Origin: Bacillota bacterium
GTDB lineage: Bacteria; Bacillota; Clostridia; Acetivibrionales; DTU013
Assembly: GCA_023411575.1 (NCBI GenBank)
Contig: JAEYOP010000060.1
Coordinates: forward strand, 1 to 64,000
DNA: 64,000 nucleotides
Reading direction: 5' to 3'
Below are positions 1-8,391 of this stretch, in pieces (the first letter of the stretch is position 1; each line of letters begins with the position of its first letter). A program made the position numbers and the translations under genes. The notes under the pieces are model-generated. The model was not told the DNA's origin. It made no database searches and saw only the letters and a program-made list of their open reading frames with translations.

Positions 1-126
1 TCGAACCGACGATCAAGGTTAGTTTATTCTATAGGTGAAGAATATGTTGTGAAAAGCCGTATGCCTTAATAGGGCACGTACGGTTTTGTATAGGGGCATG
101 GGCGGCAACGCCCGTGTCTACTAGAG
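1..126 (+). mobile_element. 3' end of a group II intron (domains V and VI), cut by the window edge
   Basis: Positions 52-87 fold as a domain V hairpin. The AGC triad lies at 55-57, with the G56-U84 wobble usual for this motif. The lower stem is 53-61 with 79-87, there is a two-base CG bulge at 77-78, and the upper stem is 62-66 with 72-76. The terminal loop (67-71) is not the usual GNRA loop, so it may be slightly degenerate. Directly after it, 97-104 pairs with 109-116 around a GCAA tetraloop, and the segment ends in CTACTAG, as expected for domain VI and an intron 3' end. The reverse transcriptase ORF, if present, would lie left of the window. The element abuts the trkA-like gene. Confidence 0.72.
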
Positions 127-143
127 AATGGGGGACGGAACGG

Positions 144-758
144 ATGAACATCATCATTATAGGATGCGGCAAGGTGGGCTCCAAATTTGCGCAGGTCCTG
201 TCGGACGACGGACACGACGTTGTGATTGTAGACAGCGATAAAAATGCTTTTAAGCTGATGAGGCATGATTTCAGCGGGATAATGGTCACCGGCGTGCCCA
301 TCGACCAGGATGTGCTGAAGCAGGCCGGGGTGGAAAGCGCCGACGCTTTTGCGGCGGTGACTCCGGACGATAATGTGAATATCATGGCCTGTCAGGTGGC
401 AAAAGAGATTTTCAAGGTGCCAAGAGTCATCGCGAGGATCTATAATCCGGAACGCGAGCAGGTATTCCACCATTTCGGCTTGGATACCATATGCCCTACC
501 AATCTGACGGTGGATGTGATCCGTTCCAAAATTCTCGGCGAAACGAATACTTCCCACCATACCATTGCGGGAGAGGCGTTTACCTTCAAGCGGGAACCGG
601 TGAAAAGCGAGTATGTGGGGAAAAAGCTGGGCGCAGTAAAAATAGGGAAGAACAGCTTCATTTTCGGAGTTATGCAAAACGGCACGTTTCGTTTTCCCGA
701 TTCCAAAATGAGACTGGGCAAGGACGATGTCCTGGTGATGGCCAATCAGACGCATTAA
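144..758 (+). CDS. trkA: TrkA/KtrA-type potassium uptake regulatory subunit (first copy)
   Basis: A 204-residue RCK protein: an N-terminal Rossmann domain with the nucleotide motif GCGKVG near residue 7, an acidic VDSD after the second strand, and a C-terminal TrkA-C domain from about residue 130. Such subunits sit on the cytoplasmic face of TrkH/KtrB channels and gate K+ uptake in response to bound nucleotide. The ATG at 144 is chosen because the Rossmann strand MNIIIIG begins there; an in-frame GTG at 114 lies inside the intron end. A second RCK gene follows, and a TrkH gene faces both. The intron end directly upstream raises the question of where its promoter lies. Confidence 0.9.
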   Translation: MNIIIIGCGKVGSKFAQVLSDDGHDVVIVDSDKNAFKLMRHDFSGIMVTGVPIDQDVLKQAGVESADAFAAVTPDDNVNIMACQVAKEIFKVPRVIARIYNPEREQVFHHFGLDTICPTNLTVDVIRSKILGETNTSHHTIAGEAFTFKREPVKSEYVGKKLGAVKIGKNSFIFGVMQNGTFRFPDSKMRLGKDDVLVMANQTH

Positions 759-918
759 GAACCTGTTTCGTATCTGTTGGCACCTGATCTTTTGGCGGAT
801 TTTCCGTCATACTGCGTTAAATTTTCTTGGAATAAACAGATTATTCCTGCGAAAATTTGCCTTGCCTGACGAAAAATCCGCTCAAAATCTCAGGCACCCC
901 CAGATACGAAACAGGTTC
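759..918. repeat. 160-bp imperfect palindrome, MITE-like fold-back element
   Basis: The outer 18 bases (759-776) are an exact inverted repeat of 901-918. The two halves remain homologous inward: the right half, reverse-complemented, shares GGCGGATTTT, CGTCA, AAATTTTC and GGAATAA blocks with the left half in the same order. The whole intergenic space between the two trkA-like genes is this element; it starts at the base after the first gene's stop codon. No ORF is present. It may be a non-autonomous mobile repeat or a large mRNA hairpin between two co-oriented genes. Confidence 0.8.
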
Positions 919-979
919 GAGGAGCGGCCGAAGGAGCTCCGGAGCCAGGTAATCCGTCTTTGGGAGGAGAGTGGAAGCA

Positions 980-1654
980 ATGTACATTATTATTGTGGGC
1001 GGCGGAAAAGTCGGGTATTATCTGGCGAAGACGCTTTTGTCCTACAAGCATGAGGTAACGGTGGTCGAACCGCAAAAGGAATTGTGCGAAAAGCTGGCAA
1101 ACCAGTTGAATATCGCTGTCTGCAACGGGGACGGCACCACGATCGACAAGCTGGAGGAAGTGGATGCCGCAAAGGCGGACGTGCTGATCGCCGTAACCGG
1201 CCGGGACGAAGACAACCTGATCGCCTGCCAGCTGGCCAAGACCAATTTCGGGATCAAACGAACCATTTCCCGCGTCAACAACCCGAAAAACATCGAGGTG
1301 TTCCAGAAGCTGGGCGTTGACACGGCAGTCAGCAGCACTTCCATCATTGCCGACCTGATCGAGCAGGAGGTGGATTATGCCGGGATGAAAACGCTGATGA
1401 TGCTGAAAAACGGAAAGATCACCCTCAGCGAAATTGAAATCTCGGAGGTATCTCCCGCCTGCAATAAAAGCCTCAAGGAAATCGACCTTCCCAGGGAATG
1501 CATCCTGGTGTCGGTGATCCGGGATGAGGAGGTCTTCATTCCCAACGGGTACACCGTACTGCAGAAGGGGGATTGTATAATTGCGGTTTCGTCGAAGGAA
1601 AGCCAGCAAGACCTGAAGGCCTTCTTTACGCAGCCCCGGAGACCGTTGAAATAG
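980..1654 (+). CDS. trkA: TrkA/KtrA-type potassium uptake regulatory subunit (second copy)
   Basis: A 224-residue RCK protein with GGGKVG near residue 7, a VVEPQ acidic end to the second strand, and a TrkA-C domain from about residue 135. It is a diverged paralogue of the upstream gene rather than a recent duplicate. The ATG at 980 has GGGAGGAG about ten bases upstream; an in-frame GTG at 971 is too close to that site. Two separate single-RCK proteins beside one TrkH suggest a hetero-oligomeric gating ring or alternative regulators; this is inference. The gene converges on trkH with only 8 bases between the stop codons. Confidence 0.9.
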   Translation: MYIIIVGGGKVGYYLAKTLLSYKHEVTVVEPQKELCEKLANQLNIAVCNGDGTTIDKLEEVDAAKADVLIAVTGRDEDNLIACQLAKTNFGIKRTISRVNNPKNIEVFQKLGVDTAVSSTSIIADLIEQEVDYAGMKTLMMLKNGKITLSEIEISEVSPACNKSLKEIDLPRECILVSVIRDEEVFIPNGYTVLQKGDCIIAVSSKESQQDLKAFFTQPRRPLK

Positions 1655-1662
1655 TCCCGCCC

Positions 1663-3039
1663 TTAGCCGACTATGACCCTGCCTTCGGGATATACGAGGT
1701 CCGAAGTGTTTTTGTGGGACCTTATGGTTAACGCAAGGGCAAAGGTAACGGGCCCGACCCGGCCCAGGAACATCATGAGGACAAGCAGGAGCTTGCTCGA
1801 CAGATGGAGGTCCGGCGTCAGCCCTGTGGTCTGGCCGACGGTTCCGAAGGCGGAGGTTACTTCAAAAAGAATGTCCAGAATCTGCTGGTTTTCGATCAGG
1901 TGAATGACCGCGGAAACGATGAAAATCAGGGCGGCGCTGAGGCCAAAAATGGCCAGGGCCTTGCTTACCGTGGTATAGGCAACGCGTCTTCTGAAAATGA
2001 TGATTTCATCGGACCCTTTTATCTGTGAAATAACGGCGAACACCAGGATTCCGAAGGTGGTGACCTTTATGCCGCCGGCGGTGGAGCCCGGCGCCGCTCC
2101 GATAAACATCAGCAGGATCGACAGCAGTTTGGAGATATCGGTGATGCCGTTCAGATCGATGGAATTGTAGCCGGCGGTCCTGGTGGTGATGGCCTGGAAG
2201 ATGGATGCATTTATTCTGCCGGCTAAATCCATCCCGCCCATGCTGGACCGGTTGCCGGATTCAAAAAGAAAAAACAGGAGGGAGCCGGATAGGATCAGAA
2301 ACGCGGACATGCTGAGGACAAGCTTGCTATGGAGCATAAGCGCCTTGGTTTTCCTGTAGTCGAAGAGATCCTTCCAGACAATGAAGCCCAGGCTTCCTAT
2401 AATAATAAGCAGCGAAACGGTGTACAGGACCACCGGATCATCGTTGTACTGGGTCAGGCTGAGAAATTGTCCCCCGCCGGATATGCTCATCAGATCGAAG
2501 CCGGCGTCGCAGAAAGAGGAGATGGAATGGAATACGCCCAGGTAGAAGCCTTTCAGGCCGTACTGCGGGACGAACCGGGAGGAAAGCAGCAAAGCGCCGG
2601 CGGCTTCAATAAGAAGGGTGATCAATACCACTCTTTTGACCAGCTTCATGACCCCTTCCAGGGTGAAGGTGTTGATGGATTCCTGGGCGAGGATCATGCT
2701 GCGAAGCCTCATTTTCCTGCCGAGCAGGGAGGAAAAGAAGGTGGTGAAGGTGATGATCCCGAAGGCTCCGACCTGGATCAGCGACAGGATGACGATCTGC
2801 CCGAAGAGGGACCAGTACTGCCAGGTATCCACAACGACCAGGCCGGTGACGCAGGCGGCTGAAGTGGCGGTGAACAGGGCCTCGACAAAGGTGGCGCTCT
2901 GTCCGCTCCTGGTGGAGGCAGGAAGGAGCAGCAGCAGGGTACCTGCCATTATCAGCAGGAAAAAGCTGAGCACGATCACGGTTGTAGGCCGCAGATGCAG
3001 GATTATCTTCTTTTGGAGTCGGAGTAAAGTCTTTTTCAT
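1663..3039 (-). CDS. trkH: TrkH/KtrB-family potassium uptake channel subunit
   Basis: A 458-residue polytopic membrane protein with the repeated membrane-pore-membrane layout of the SKT superfamily. Selectivity-filter-like glycines occur in stretches such as TSAACVTGLVVVDTW, TRTAGYNSID and TSAFGTVGQTTGL. It imports K+ together with a TrkA/KtrA ring. The ATG at 3039 follows AGAGGTGGTACAT; an upstream in-frame ATG at 3087 lacks a comparable site and would add a non-membrane extension. The convergent arrangement with the two trkA-like genes means the channel and its regulators are not co-transcribed here. Confidence 0.92.
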   Translation of the reverse strand: MKKTLLRLQKKIILHLRPTTVIVLSFFLLIMAGTLLLLLPASTRSGQSATFVEALFTATSAACVTGLVVVDTWQYWSLFGQIVILSLIQVGAFGIITFTTFFSSLLGRKMRLRSMILAQESINTFTLEGVMKLVKRVVLITLLIEAAGALLLSSRFVPQYGLKGFYLGVFHSISSFCDAGFDLMSISGGGQFLSLTQYNDDPVVLYTVSLLIIIGSLGFIVWKDLFDYRKTKALMLHSKLVLSMSAFLILSGSLLFFLFESGNRSSMGGMDLAGRINASIFQAITTRTAGYNSIDLNGITDISKLLSILLMFIGAAPGSTAGGIKVTTFGILVFAVISQIKGSDEIIIFRRRVAYTTVSKALAIFGLSAALIFIVSAVIHLIENQQILDILFEVTSAFGTVGQTTGLTPDLHLSSKLLLVLMMFLGRVGPVTFALALTIRSHKNTSDLVYPEGRVIVG

Positions 3040-3185
3040 ATGTACCACCTCTGTAATCATCCTCCCTATTATACCACAGCATTTCATTTTCTGGGTTATT
3101 TTGAAAATGCAAATAATTCGATTTCTGGAATATTACCGTCGAATATGCACATGCTATCTGAGGAATAATTCAAAGGAGGGATAAT

Positions 3186-3383
3186 ATGGCATTAACAATC
3201 AAGGAACTGATGCTTGTCCAGGACAATATCAAAATGGCCGAAAATTCGGTCAAGCTGCTCCAGTATTGCGCCGAAACCGCAACGGACGCCCAGGTGAAAG
3301 GCTTGTGCCAGAGTATGGCAAAAGAGCACCAGGACGATCTGAAGACATTAATCAAGCACATCAATACAACCGCAGTCCAATAA
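3186..3383 (+). CDS. Small CotF-like / spore coat-associated helical protein
   Basis: A 65-residue, cofactor-free, all-helical protein preceded by AAAGGAGGG with good spacing. The pattern of a four-helix half-bundle (repeated Q/E-N, AEN, KEHQDDL) resembles the N-terminal half of CotF-family coat proteins, and the next gene looks like another such unit. The pair probably encodes two partners of one coat complex. No signal peptide. The function assignment rests on the neighbour and on general similarity. Confidence 0.6.
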   Translation: MALTIKELMLVQDNIKMAENSVKLLQYCAETATDAQVKGLCQSMAKEHQDDLKTLIKHINTTAVQ

Positions 3384-3395
3384 GGAGGGAAACAG

Positions 3396-3671
3396 ATGAA
3401 AAGCTTCGGTGACAAGGAAATCACAACAGTACTTTTGAACGAACATAAGCTCTGCGCTTCTTCATTGACCAACCTGATCCTGGAAAGCGCGGACCAGAAT
3501 TTGAGAAACGATGCTGCCGGCCTTTTGAACAGGACCTTCCAGCATCAGAAGAACCTGTTCGACCTGATGTCCCAGAAGGGATGGTATACGACCCAGGCCG
3601 CAAGCCAGCAGGAAATCAACACGGCAAAACAGGAAGTAAGCAAGATACAGACGTCTTCCAGCTTTATGTAG
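3396..3671 (+). CDS. CotF-family spore coat protein
   Basis: A 91-residue helical protein with the CotF-type opening (DKEITTVLLNEHKLCASSLTNL) and the downstream QHQKNLFDLMSQKGWY segment typical of this family, ending in a Gln/Ser-rich tail. It starts 12 bases after the previous stop with AGGAGGG upstream, so both genes form an operon that ends at the bidirectional hairpin at 3684-3734. It likely sits in the coat or on the forespore surface of the mature spore. Confidence 0.78.
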   Translation: MKSFGDKEITTVLLNEHKLCASSLTNLILESADQNLRNDAAGLLNRTFQHQKNLFDLMSQKGWYTTQAASQQEINTAKQEVSKIQTSSSFM

Positions 3672-3683
3672 GAAATTTTTTTT

Positions 3684-3734
3684 ATAACAAACAAAACAGC
3701 AGGTGGTTGAACCGCCTGCTGTTTTGTTTGTTAT
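3684..3734. terminator. Bidirectional intrinsic terminator between coat gene and SASP gene
   Basis: A near-perfect hairpin: the 20-base left arm 3684-3703 pairs with 3715-3734 around a short GGTT/AACC-containing loop. The arms contain AAAACA and TGTTTT runs, so U-tracts arise in both directions. It serves the coat gene on the plus strand and the SASP gene on the minus strand. Confidence 0.9.
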
Positions 3735-3739
3735 ACTAT

Positions 3740-3934
3740 TTACTTCTTATTGACATCGTAGTTGTTTCCCGTATAGGACTCGAATACCTTCTTTACGATA
3801 TTGCCGCCGATTTTGCCTGCATCCCTTGATGCAATGTCTCCGTTATAGCCCTGCTTCAGGTTGACGCCAACCTGATTGGCTATTTCATATTTCATCTTGT
3901 CGAACGAAGTAGTATTCCTGCTGTTGTTTGCCAT
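3740..3934 (-). CDS. Alpha/beta-type small acid-soluble spore protein
   Basis: A 64-residue protein with the family signature: KMKYEIANQVGV in the first half (the EIA segment is the GPR protease site region) and GDIASRDAGKIGGNIVKKV in the second. These proteins coat spore DNA and are degraded at germination. The start has GAGGAGGTGATTAA in front. Expression is expected from a forespore sigma factor; I did not identify the promoter. It is strong evidence that the host sporulates. Confidence 0.95.
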   Translation of the reverse strand: MANNSRNTTSFDKMKYEIANQVGVNLKQGYNGDIASRDAGKIGGNIVKKVFESYTGNNYDVNKK

Positions 3935-4053
3935 TTAATCACCTCCTCGATAATTATTGTGTCAAAAAAGGGTTGCTTTATAACTTGAAAGATATGGCTT
4001 AAAAAAAGAGGGAAAGGAGAGGGCAAAGAATTTAAAAATTGTCGAATTTTATG

Positions 4054-4082
4054 TAGACTTCAAATTTTCAGTGTGATATACT
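4054..4082 (+). promoter_or_regulatory. Vegetative-type promoter for the uracil permease leader
   Basis: TAGACT at 4054-4059 and TATACT at 4077-4082, separated by exactly 17 bases. Transcription would begin near 4089, just ahead of the PyrR-binding loop. Confidence 0.6.
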
Positions 4083-4101
4083 ATGAAACGAAAATTGAAG
4101 G

Positions 4102-4142
4102 ACCGTTACTTTTAAATTAGTCCCGAGAGGCTAGTAAAGGTA
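4102..4142 (+). promoter_or_regulatory. PyrR-binding anti-antiterminator stem-loop
   Basis: AGTCCCGAGAGGCT at 4119-4132 matches the conserved PyrR-binding loop of Bacillota pyr leaders, and the flanks (ACC/ACT at 4102-4110 with AGT/GGT at 4133-4142) can pair to present it. When UMP/UTP-loaded PyrR binds, the downstream terminator is allowed to form and transcription of the permease stops. Confidence 0.88.
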
Positions 4143-4163
4143 TTTGTGCAATGATGTGATTGC

Positions 4164-4195
4164 GCTTCTTACTGCCTTGGTAAGAAGCTTTTTTA
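4164..4195 (+). terminator. Attenuator terminator of the pyr-type leader
   Basis: GCTTCTTAC pairs with GTAAGAAGC around a short loop and is followed by TTTTTT. It lies between the PyrR motif and the permease start, which is the usual position for the regulated terminator. The rest of the leader to 4287 shows no further structure or ORF that I can support. Confidence 0.88.
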
Positions 4196-4287
4196 TATGC
4201 GCGGCACGGTATCGGCCGAGGATGGCGTTCCGATGTCAAACAGCGGGGAAGCTGTTTCACATAAATACTTTTTGGGAGGAAGAAGTA

Positions 4288-5586
4288 ATGCAAAGGAAGA
4301 TCATTCAAGTCGAAGAAAAGGTTCCGTTTCTGGAAGGTCTGCCGCTAAGCTTTCAGCATTTGTTCGCCATGTTTGGAGCTTCGGTACTGGTTCCGTATTT
4401 GTTCAACTCCTATGCCGGTCAGCAGGTGATTGATCCGGCGCTCGTACTGCTGATGAACGGTATCGGGACTCTGATCTACCTGTTTCTCTGCAAGGGCAAG
4501 GCTCCGGCATTCCTGGGTTCAAGCTTCGCGTTCCTGGCACCTACTTATGCGGTCATCACAAGCTCCTCCGATGTTCAGCTGAATTTTTCAAAGGCATTGG
4601 GCGGGTTTATTTTATGCGGTCTCATTTTTGCAGTCACCGCTCTCATTATTGGCCGGGTAGGGACAAAATGGCTGGATATCGTACTTCCTCCCGCAACCAT
4701 GGGCCCGATCGTGGCGCTGATCGGACTGGAGCTGGCCAGTACCGCAGCCTCCAACGCAGGCTTGCTGCCGAACAGTGACGGAGCGTTCAACATGACCAAT
4801 ATTACCATCGCGCTGATCACGCTGGCTGTAGTCGTATTCGGAAGCCTTATCTTCAGGGGATTCCTGGGAGTCATTCCGGTATTGATGGCTGTTATTGTCG
4901 GATACGTTGTGGCTCTGCTGATGGGCGCCGTTAATTATACCTCCGTAACAGAGGCCCACTGGCTTGCTCTGCCTCAGTTCACCCTTCCCGTATTTGATAT
5001 CAACGCGATGCTGGTTATCGCTCCGGCTGCTCTCGTCGTTATCTCCGAGCATATCGGACATCTGTTCGTAACGGGAAAGATCGTAGAAAGAGACCTGATC
5101 AAGGATCCAGGACTTCACCGGTCCCTGCTCGGCGACGGACTTTCCACCATGCTTTCCGGTTTCACCGGCTCCTGCCCGACCACCACTTACGGTGAAAACA
5201 TGGGCGTCATGGCGGTCACCAGGGTTTACAGCGTATGGGTCATCGGCGGCGCAGCAGTGATCTCCATCATCGTGGCCTTTATCGGCAAGCTGTCCGGAAT
5301 CATTTCCAGCATACCGACTGCGGTCATGGGTGGTATCACGATACTGCTCTTCGGTATGATTGCGGCTTCCGGTATCCGGATGATCGTGGAAGCAAAGGTG
5401 GATTACAGCAAATCGAAGAATCTGATCCTTACTTCCGTGGTATTTATCGTAGGTCTCAGCGGAATCTCCATCGACATCAACTCCGTACCGCTCAAAGGGA
5501 TGGCCCTTGGTACAGTGGTTGGCATGGTGCTCAGCCTGATCTTCTACCTGCTGGAAAAGCTGAAGCTTACCAACGACGTGGAATAG
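4288..5586 (+). CDS. uraA: Uracil permease (nucleobase:cation symporter 2 family)
   Basis: A 432-residue protein with about 12-14 membrane segments. The NCS2/UraA signatures are visible: FQHLFAMFGASVLVP at the N-terminus, ISEHIGHLFVTG in the transmembrane 8 region with its conserved glutamate, and SCPTTTYGENMGVMAVTRVYS. It imports uracil with protons for pyrimidine salvage. The ATG at 4288 has GGGAGGA seven bases upstream; the frame is open further upstream but that region is the attenuator leader. Control by PyrR is strongly indicated by the leader. Confidence 0.95.
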   Translation: MQRKIIQVEEKVPFLEGLPLSFQHLFAMFGASVLVPYLFNSYAGQQVIDPALVLLMNGIGTLIYLFLCKGKAPAFLGSSFAFLAPTYAVITSSSDVQLNFSKALGGFILCGLIFAVTALIIGRVGTKWLDIVLPPATMGPIVALIGLELASTAASNAGLLPNSDGAFNMTNITIALITLAVVVFGSLIFRGFLGVIPVLMAVIVGYVVALLMGAVNYTSVTEAHWLALPQFTLPVFDINAMLVIAPAALVVISEHIGHLFVTGKIVERDLIKDPGLHRSLLGDGLSTMLSGFTGSCPTTTYGENMGVMAVTRVYSVWVIGGAAVISIIVAFIGKLSGIISSIPTAVMGGITILLFGMIAASGIRMIVEAKVDYSKSKNLILTSVVFIVGLSGISIDINSVPLKGMALGTVVGMVLSLIFYLLEKLKLTNDVE

Positions 5587-5611
5587 AAATGGATTCATAG
5601 GATGAAAGATA

Positions 5612-5646
5612 AAAAGCGGGGCGTTTCGAAAGGAAACGTCCCGCTT
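5612..5646. terminator. Bidirectional terminator after uraA
   Basis: AAAGCGGG-(A/G)CGTTTC pairs with GAAACGT-CCCGCTTT around a CGAAAG-type loop, with A and T tracts on both sides. It separates uraA from the convergent glycosyltransferase gene. Confidence 0.85.
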
Positions 5647-5663
5647 TGCTGTGCGAAGCCTGT

Positions 5664-6791
5664 TTAGTGCCTCAGTATGAACTCCACGATGTCTCTGGCG
5701 CTGTTCGGATTGCGGTACCGGGCCTGCGCCTTTTTAATCTGCATCAGCTTTTCAAAATTATTTGCCAGCAGGCCGGCAATAACCGTTTTCAGGGAAGAGG
5801 GCTCTGTACAGATCACTCCAAGCCCGTGCTTTTCAGCATAGCCGGGGTTCCCTTCCTCCTGGCCGGGCAGCGCTCCGGTGATGACAAGGGGGATATTGCA
5901 CATGATTGCTTCCGTCATGGTGTTCGGGCTGGCCCGCGCCAGAATGACGTCGGACGCAAGCATCAGATCCTGGACATTCTCGGTGAAGCCCAACACTTCG
6001 ACCCTGTCCGCATATTTTTCAAGAAGCGTGTGTTCCAGCCGCTTTTTTAACAGCTTGTTCCTGCCGCACAGCAGTTTCACCCTGCAATCGAAGTTTTTCA
6101 GCAGGATCCTGGCATACCGGCTCATGTTCCCGGAGCCTTCGCCGCCGCTCATGATCAGGAACTGCAGCGGATATTCCGGAACATAGTTTTCCATGGCCCG
6201 GTCCGTATAATGGATTCCGTCCCCGGTCTGCAAATGCCGGTAAAAACGCTGTCTTACCGGGAAACCGAACACTCTTATGCGCTCCTCCGGCACGTTGTTT
6301 TTCAGGCAGGACTCCCTGGCTTCTTCCGTCGGGCACAGGGTATAGGTCGCTTTGGGATTGCACCACAAGGCCGAGATCGACACCGGATCCGCAACGACGG
6401 CAAATACCGGTATAGTGGAATTGATTTTTTCCAGGATATTGGTGATGGAGGCGTTGTAATTCGGATGGATCGTAAGGATGACATCCGGCTTCACCTCATT
6501 GAGAATTTTTACGAAACGGTCATGGATGGTAGCTTCTCCGAATTCGATCATCAGGGAAGGCTTCTTTTCCGTGATGTCCCAGATCAGCTTCCAGGTTTCT
6601 TTTGAAGCGCGGGTGATGGGGCCGTACATTTTACCCACTCGAATCCCCAGAACTCCGTTCAGTGCGAATCCCTCGATGACCTTTACCTTTATTCCGGGAT
6701 GATTCCGGAACTGCTCCAGAAGGGATTCGGTGATGCTTTTGTGGCCGTGCCCCGTGATATCGGAGGAAATGATCAAAATGTTTTTATACAT
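5664..6791 (-). CDS. MGDG synthase-like / UDP-sugar:diacylglycerol glycosyltransferase family protein
   Basis: A 375-residue GT28-type glycosyltransferase. The N-terminal MGDG-synthase domain carries SSDITGHGHKSI (the GHG motif) and the C-terminal half carries FLIMSGGEGSGNM and LARASPNTMTEAI, the usual nucleotide-sugar and acceptor-lipid motifs. The family also includes UgtP and MurG-like enzymes; the likely product is a glycolipid of the membrane or a lipoteichoic acid anchor. It is the downstream gene of a minus-strand pair with the DUF342 gene (19 bases apart). Confidence 0.85.
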   Translation of the reverse strand: MYKNILIISSDITGHGHKSITESLLEQFRNHPGIKVKVIEGFALNGVLGIRVGKMYGPITRASKETWKLIWDITEKKPSLMIEFGEATIHDRFVKILNEVKPDVILTIHPNYNASITNILEKINSTIPVFAVVADPVSISALWCNPKATYTLCPTEEARESCLKNNVPEERIRVFGFPVRQRFYRHLQTGDGIHYTDRAMENYVPEYPLQFLIMSGGEGSGNMSRYARILLKNFDCRVKLLCGRNKLLKKRLEHTLLEKYADRVEVLGFTENVQDLMLASDVILARASPNTMTEAIMCNIPLVITGALPGQEEGNPGYAEKHGLGVICTEPSSLKTVIAGLLANNFEKLMQIKKAQARYRNPNSARDIVEFILRH

Positions 6792-6810
6792 GGTGGTATC
6801 CTTATCGTAA

Positions 6811-8391
6811 TCATAAAGTTTTTATTTCATTTTCCTTTGTGTAAAACGTAATGGCTGTGGTGCCGTACGGAATCTCCGCCGGAATTCCCTTCAGGATGAC
6901 ATAGCAGTGGGGATAGACGCGTTTTGTTATGCTGACCTCCCCGTCTCCATGGGCCTTCAGGTAGCTGGCGATGCTTTTCCGCTCCTCTTCCAGCGCCTTT
7001 ATTTCTTCCTTGAGCAGGAACAGCATGTCGGATGAGCCGGAGGAAGACGCCCCCGAACCGCCCGGTCCCGGTTTGCCCCCGGGAACTGCCGCCTTCAGCT
7101 TCTGCTGCTCGACTTTTTTGCTGCCGATCAGGTGAAAAACCTCGTCCAGCTTGTCGATATAGGACTGCCTGTGAAAACCGGTTACCTCGATGGTGGTTTT
7201 CCGTTCCACTTCGGAACCCGCGAGGGGGACCACCACCCGGACCTCCGCCGTGATGCGGCCCCCGATGACCTGGCCGTTGGAGGCGTCAAAGACCACTTCT
7301 TTTGCGGTTATGTTGCTGTTAAGGGCATAATACCCTATATGGGCGGTTCTGCCGCATGTTATGTGGGCGTTATCGACAAATTTTATAAAAACGTCTTTTG
7401 CCGCCTGGATTTCAACGATTTCCTTGGATGAAATTCCCCCTTTTATATAAATACTGCCTCCGGTGCTGATAATGCTCTTGACACTGCCGAGGCCCAATTC
7501 GCTGTTGATCTCAATGTCCTTTGTCGCCTGGACGGAAAATCCGTCGTTGACGGTTCCTTTTACGGTAAGGTAGCCGTCGAATTTGACATTTCCGGTGCCG
7601 ACGCCCACGTCCCCGTTGATTTCAAGATGGTTGGAAACGCTTATCCTGCCGTTGGTGTAATTGACTGCGCCGCTCAGGCGTGAAAAGAGGACGGTTTTTT
7701 CCGCGGTGGATACTTCCGTTACGGAATTTTTATCGTAATCCAGCATGGCGGTCCGTCCCTTGACCGGATGGAGGATTTCCCCCTTGACGGTTTTCCCGGG
7801 CGCGCCGTCGGTCGCTTCGATCCGCTCGCCCAGCCAGTCGCCGGGCTTGACCCGGTTGATCAGCTTGAGGTCGTAATAATCGGCGCTGCCGTCCTGCCGG
7901 ATCTCGGGCTTGGCTTCCATCAATTCGTACATGCGGATTACGGCATCCGCGCCGTCGGTGGCGGGTATTCCCTGGGCAATGGTATAAGGAATGCCCGGCT
8001 TGAGCTCTCCAAGCAGGGGACCGGTATTGACGCCGAAAACAATTCCGTTTCGGGACAGGAGCGAATTCACTTCCTGCAGGAGCTTTTCCCTCGAAGCAGG
8101 GGTGAGCTCCTCCTCGGGAAGGTTGAAGGACACCGTGATCGTCAGGCCGGAGGGCGCGATCTCCAGATGGATCCGTTCCTTGACCTCTCCGATTTTCTGC
8201 GGCTTTGCCGGAGCCGTGCCGATGGCATTCCGGACGGCGGTCGCGTTGGTAAGGCCGATTTCCGGATGCTTGGACAGAAAGGTGGAGAGCTTTTCCATGG
8301 GAAAGCCTTTTTGGAATGTCTCCAGCAGTACATCGTGGTTTTCGATCGTTATCTTCACAAACTCATCGCTGTATACTACAAGCTCACTCAT
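6811..8391 (-). CDS. DUF342 / FapA-family protein
   Basis: A 526-residue cytosolic protein with the FapA layout: an N-terminal region to about residue 130, a long right-handed beta-helix-like core (repeated GDVGVGTGNVKF, VKGTVNDGF, IYIKGGI, GYYALNSNI units, about 230-360), and a C-terminal coiled coil (LFLLKEEIKALEEERKSI). A Gly/Ser-rich linker, PGGKPGPGGSGASSSGSS, separates core and coil. The family is polymer-forming and is often near flagellar, envelope or sporulation genes; its precise role is unsettled. The ATG at 8391 is chosen over a GTG at 8400 because the latter overlaps the GGGAGGTG ribosome site. Confidence 0.85.
   Translation of the reverse strand: MSELVVYSDEFVKITIENHDVLLETFQKGFPMEKLSTFLSKHPEIGLTNATAVRNAIGTAPAKPQKIGEVKERIHLEIAPSGLTITVSFNLPEEELTPASREKLLQEVNSLLSRNGIVFGVNTGPLLGELKPGIPYTIAQGIPATDGADAVIRMYELMEAKPEIRQDGSADYYDLKLINRVKPGDWLGERIEATDGAPGKTVKGEILHPVKGRTAMLDYDKNSVTEVSTAEKTVLFSRLSGAVNYTNGRISVSNHLEINGDVGVGTGNVKFDGYLTVKGTVNDGFSVQATKDIEINSELGLGSVKSIISTGGSIYIKGGISSKEIVEIQAAKDVFIKFVDNAHITCGRTAHIGYYALNSNITAKEVVFDASNGQVIGGRITAEVRVVVPLAGSEVERKTTIEVTGFHRQSYIDKLDEVFHLIGSKKVEQQKLKAAVPGGKPGPGGSGASSSGSSDMLFLLKEEIKALEEERKSIASYLKAHGDGEVSITKRVYPHCYVILKGIPAEIPYGTTAITFYTKENEIKTL

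Noticed and set aside
2329..2862. A 177-codon plus-strand frame inside the trkH gene
   Set aside because: It lies antisense to a clear TrkH protein, has an unnatural residue mix and no ribosome site.
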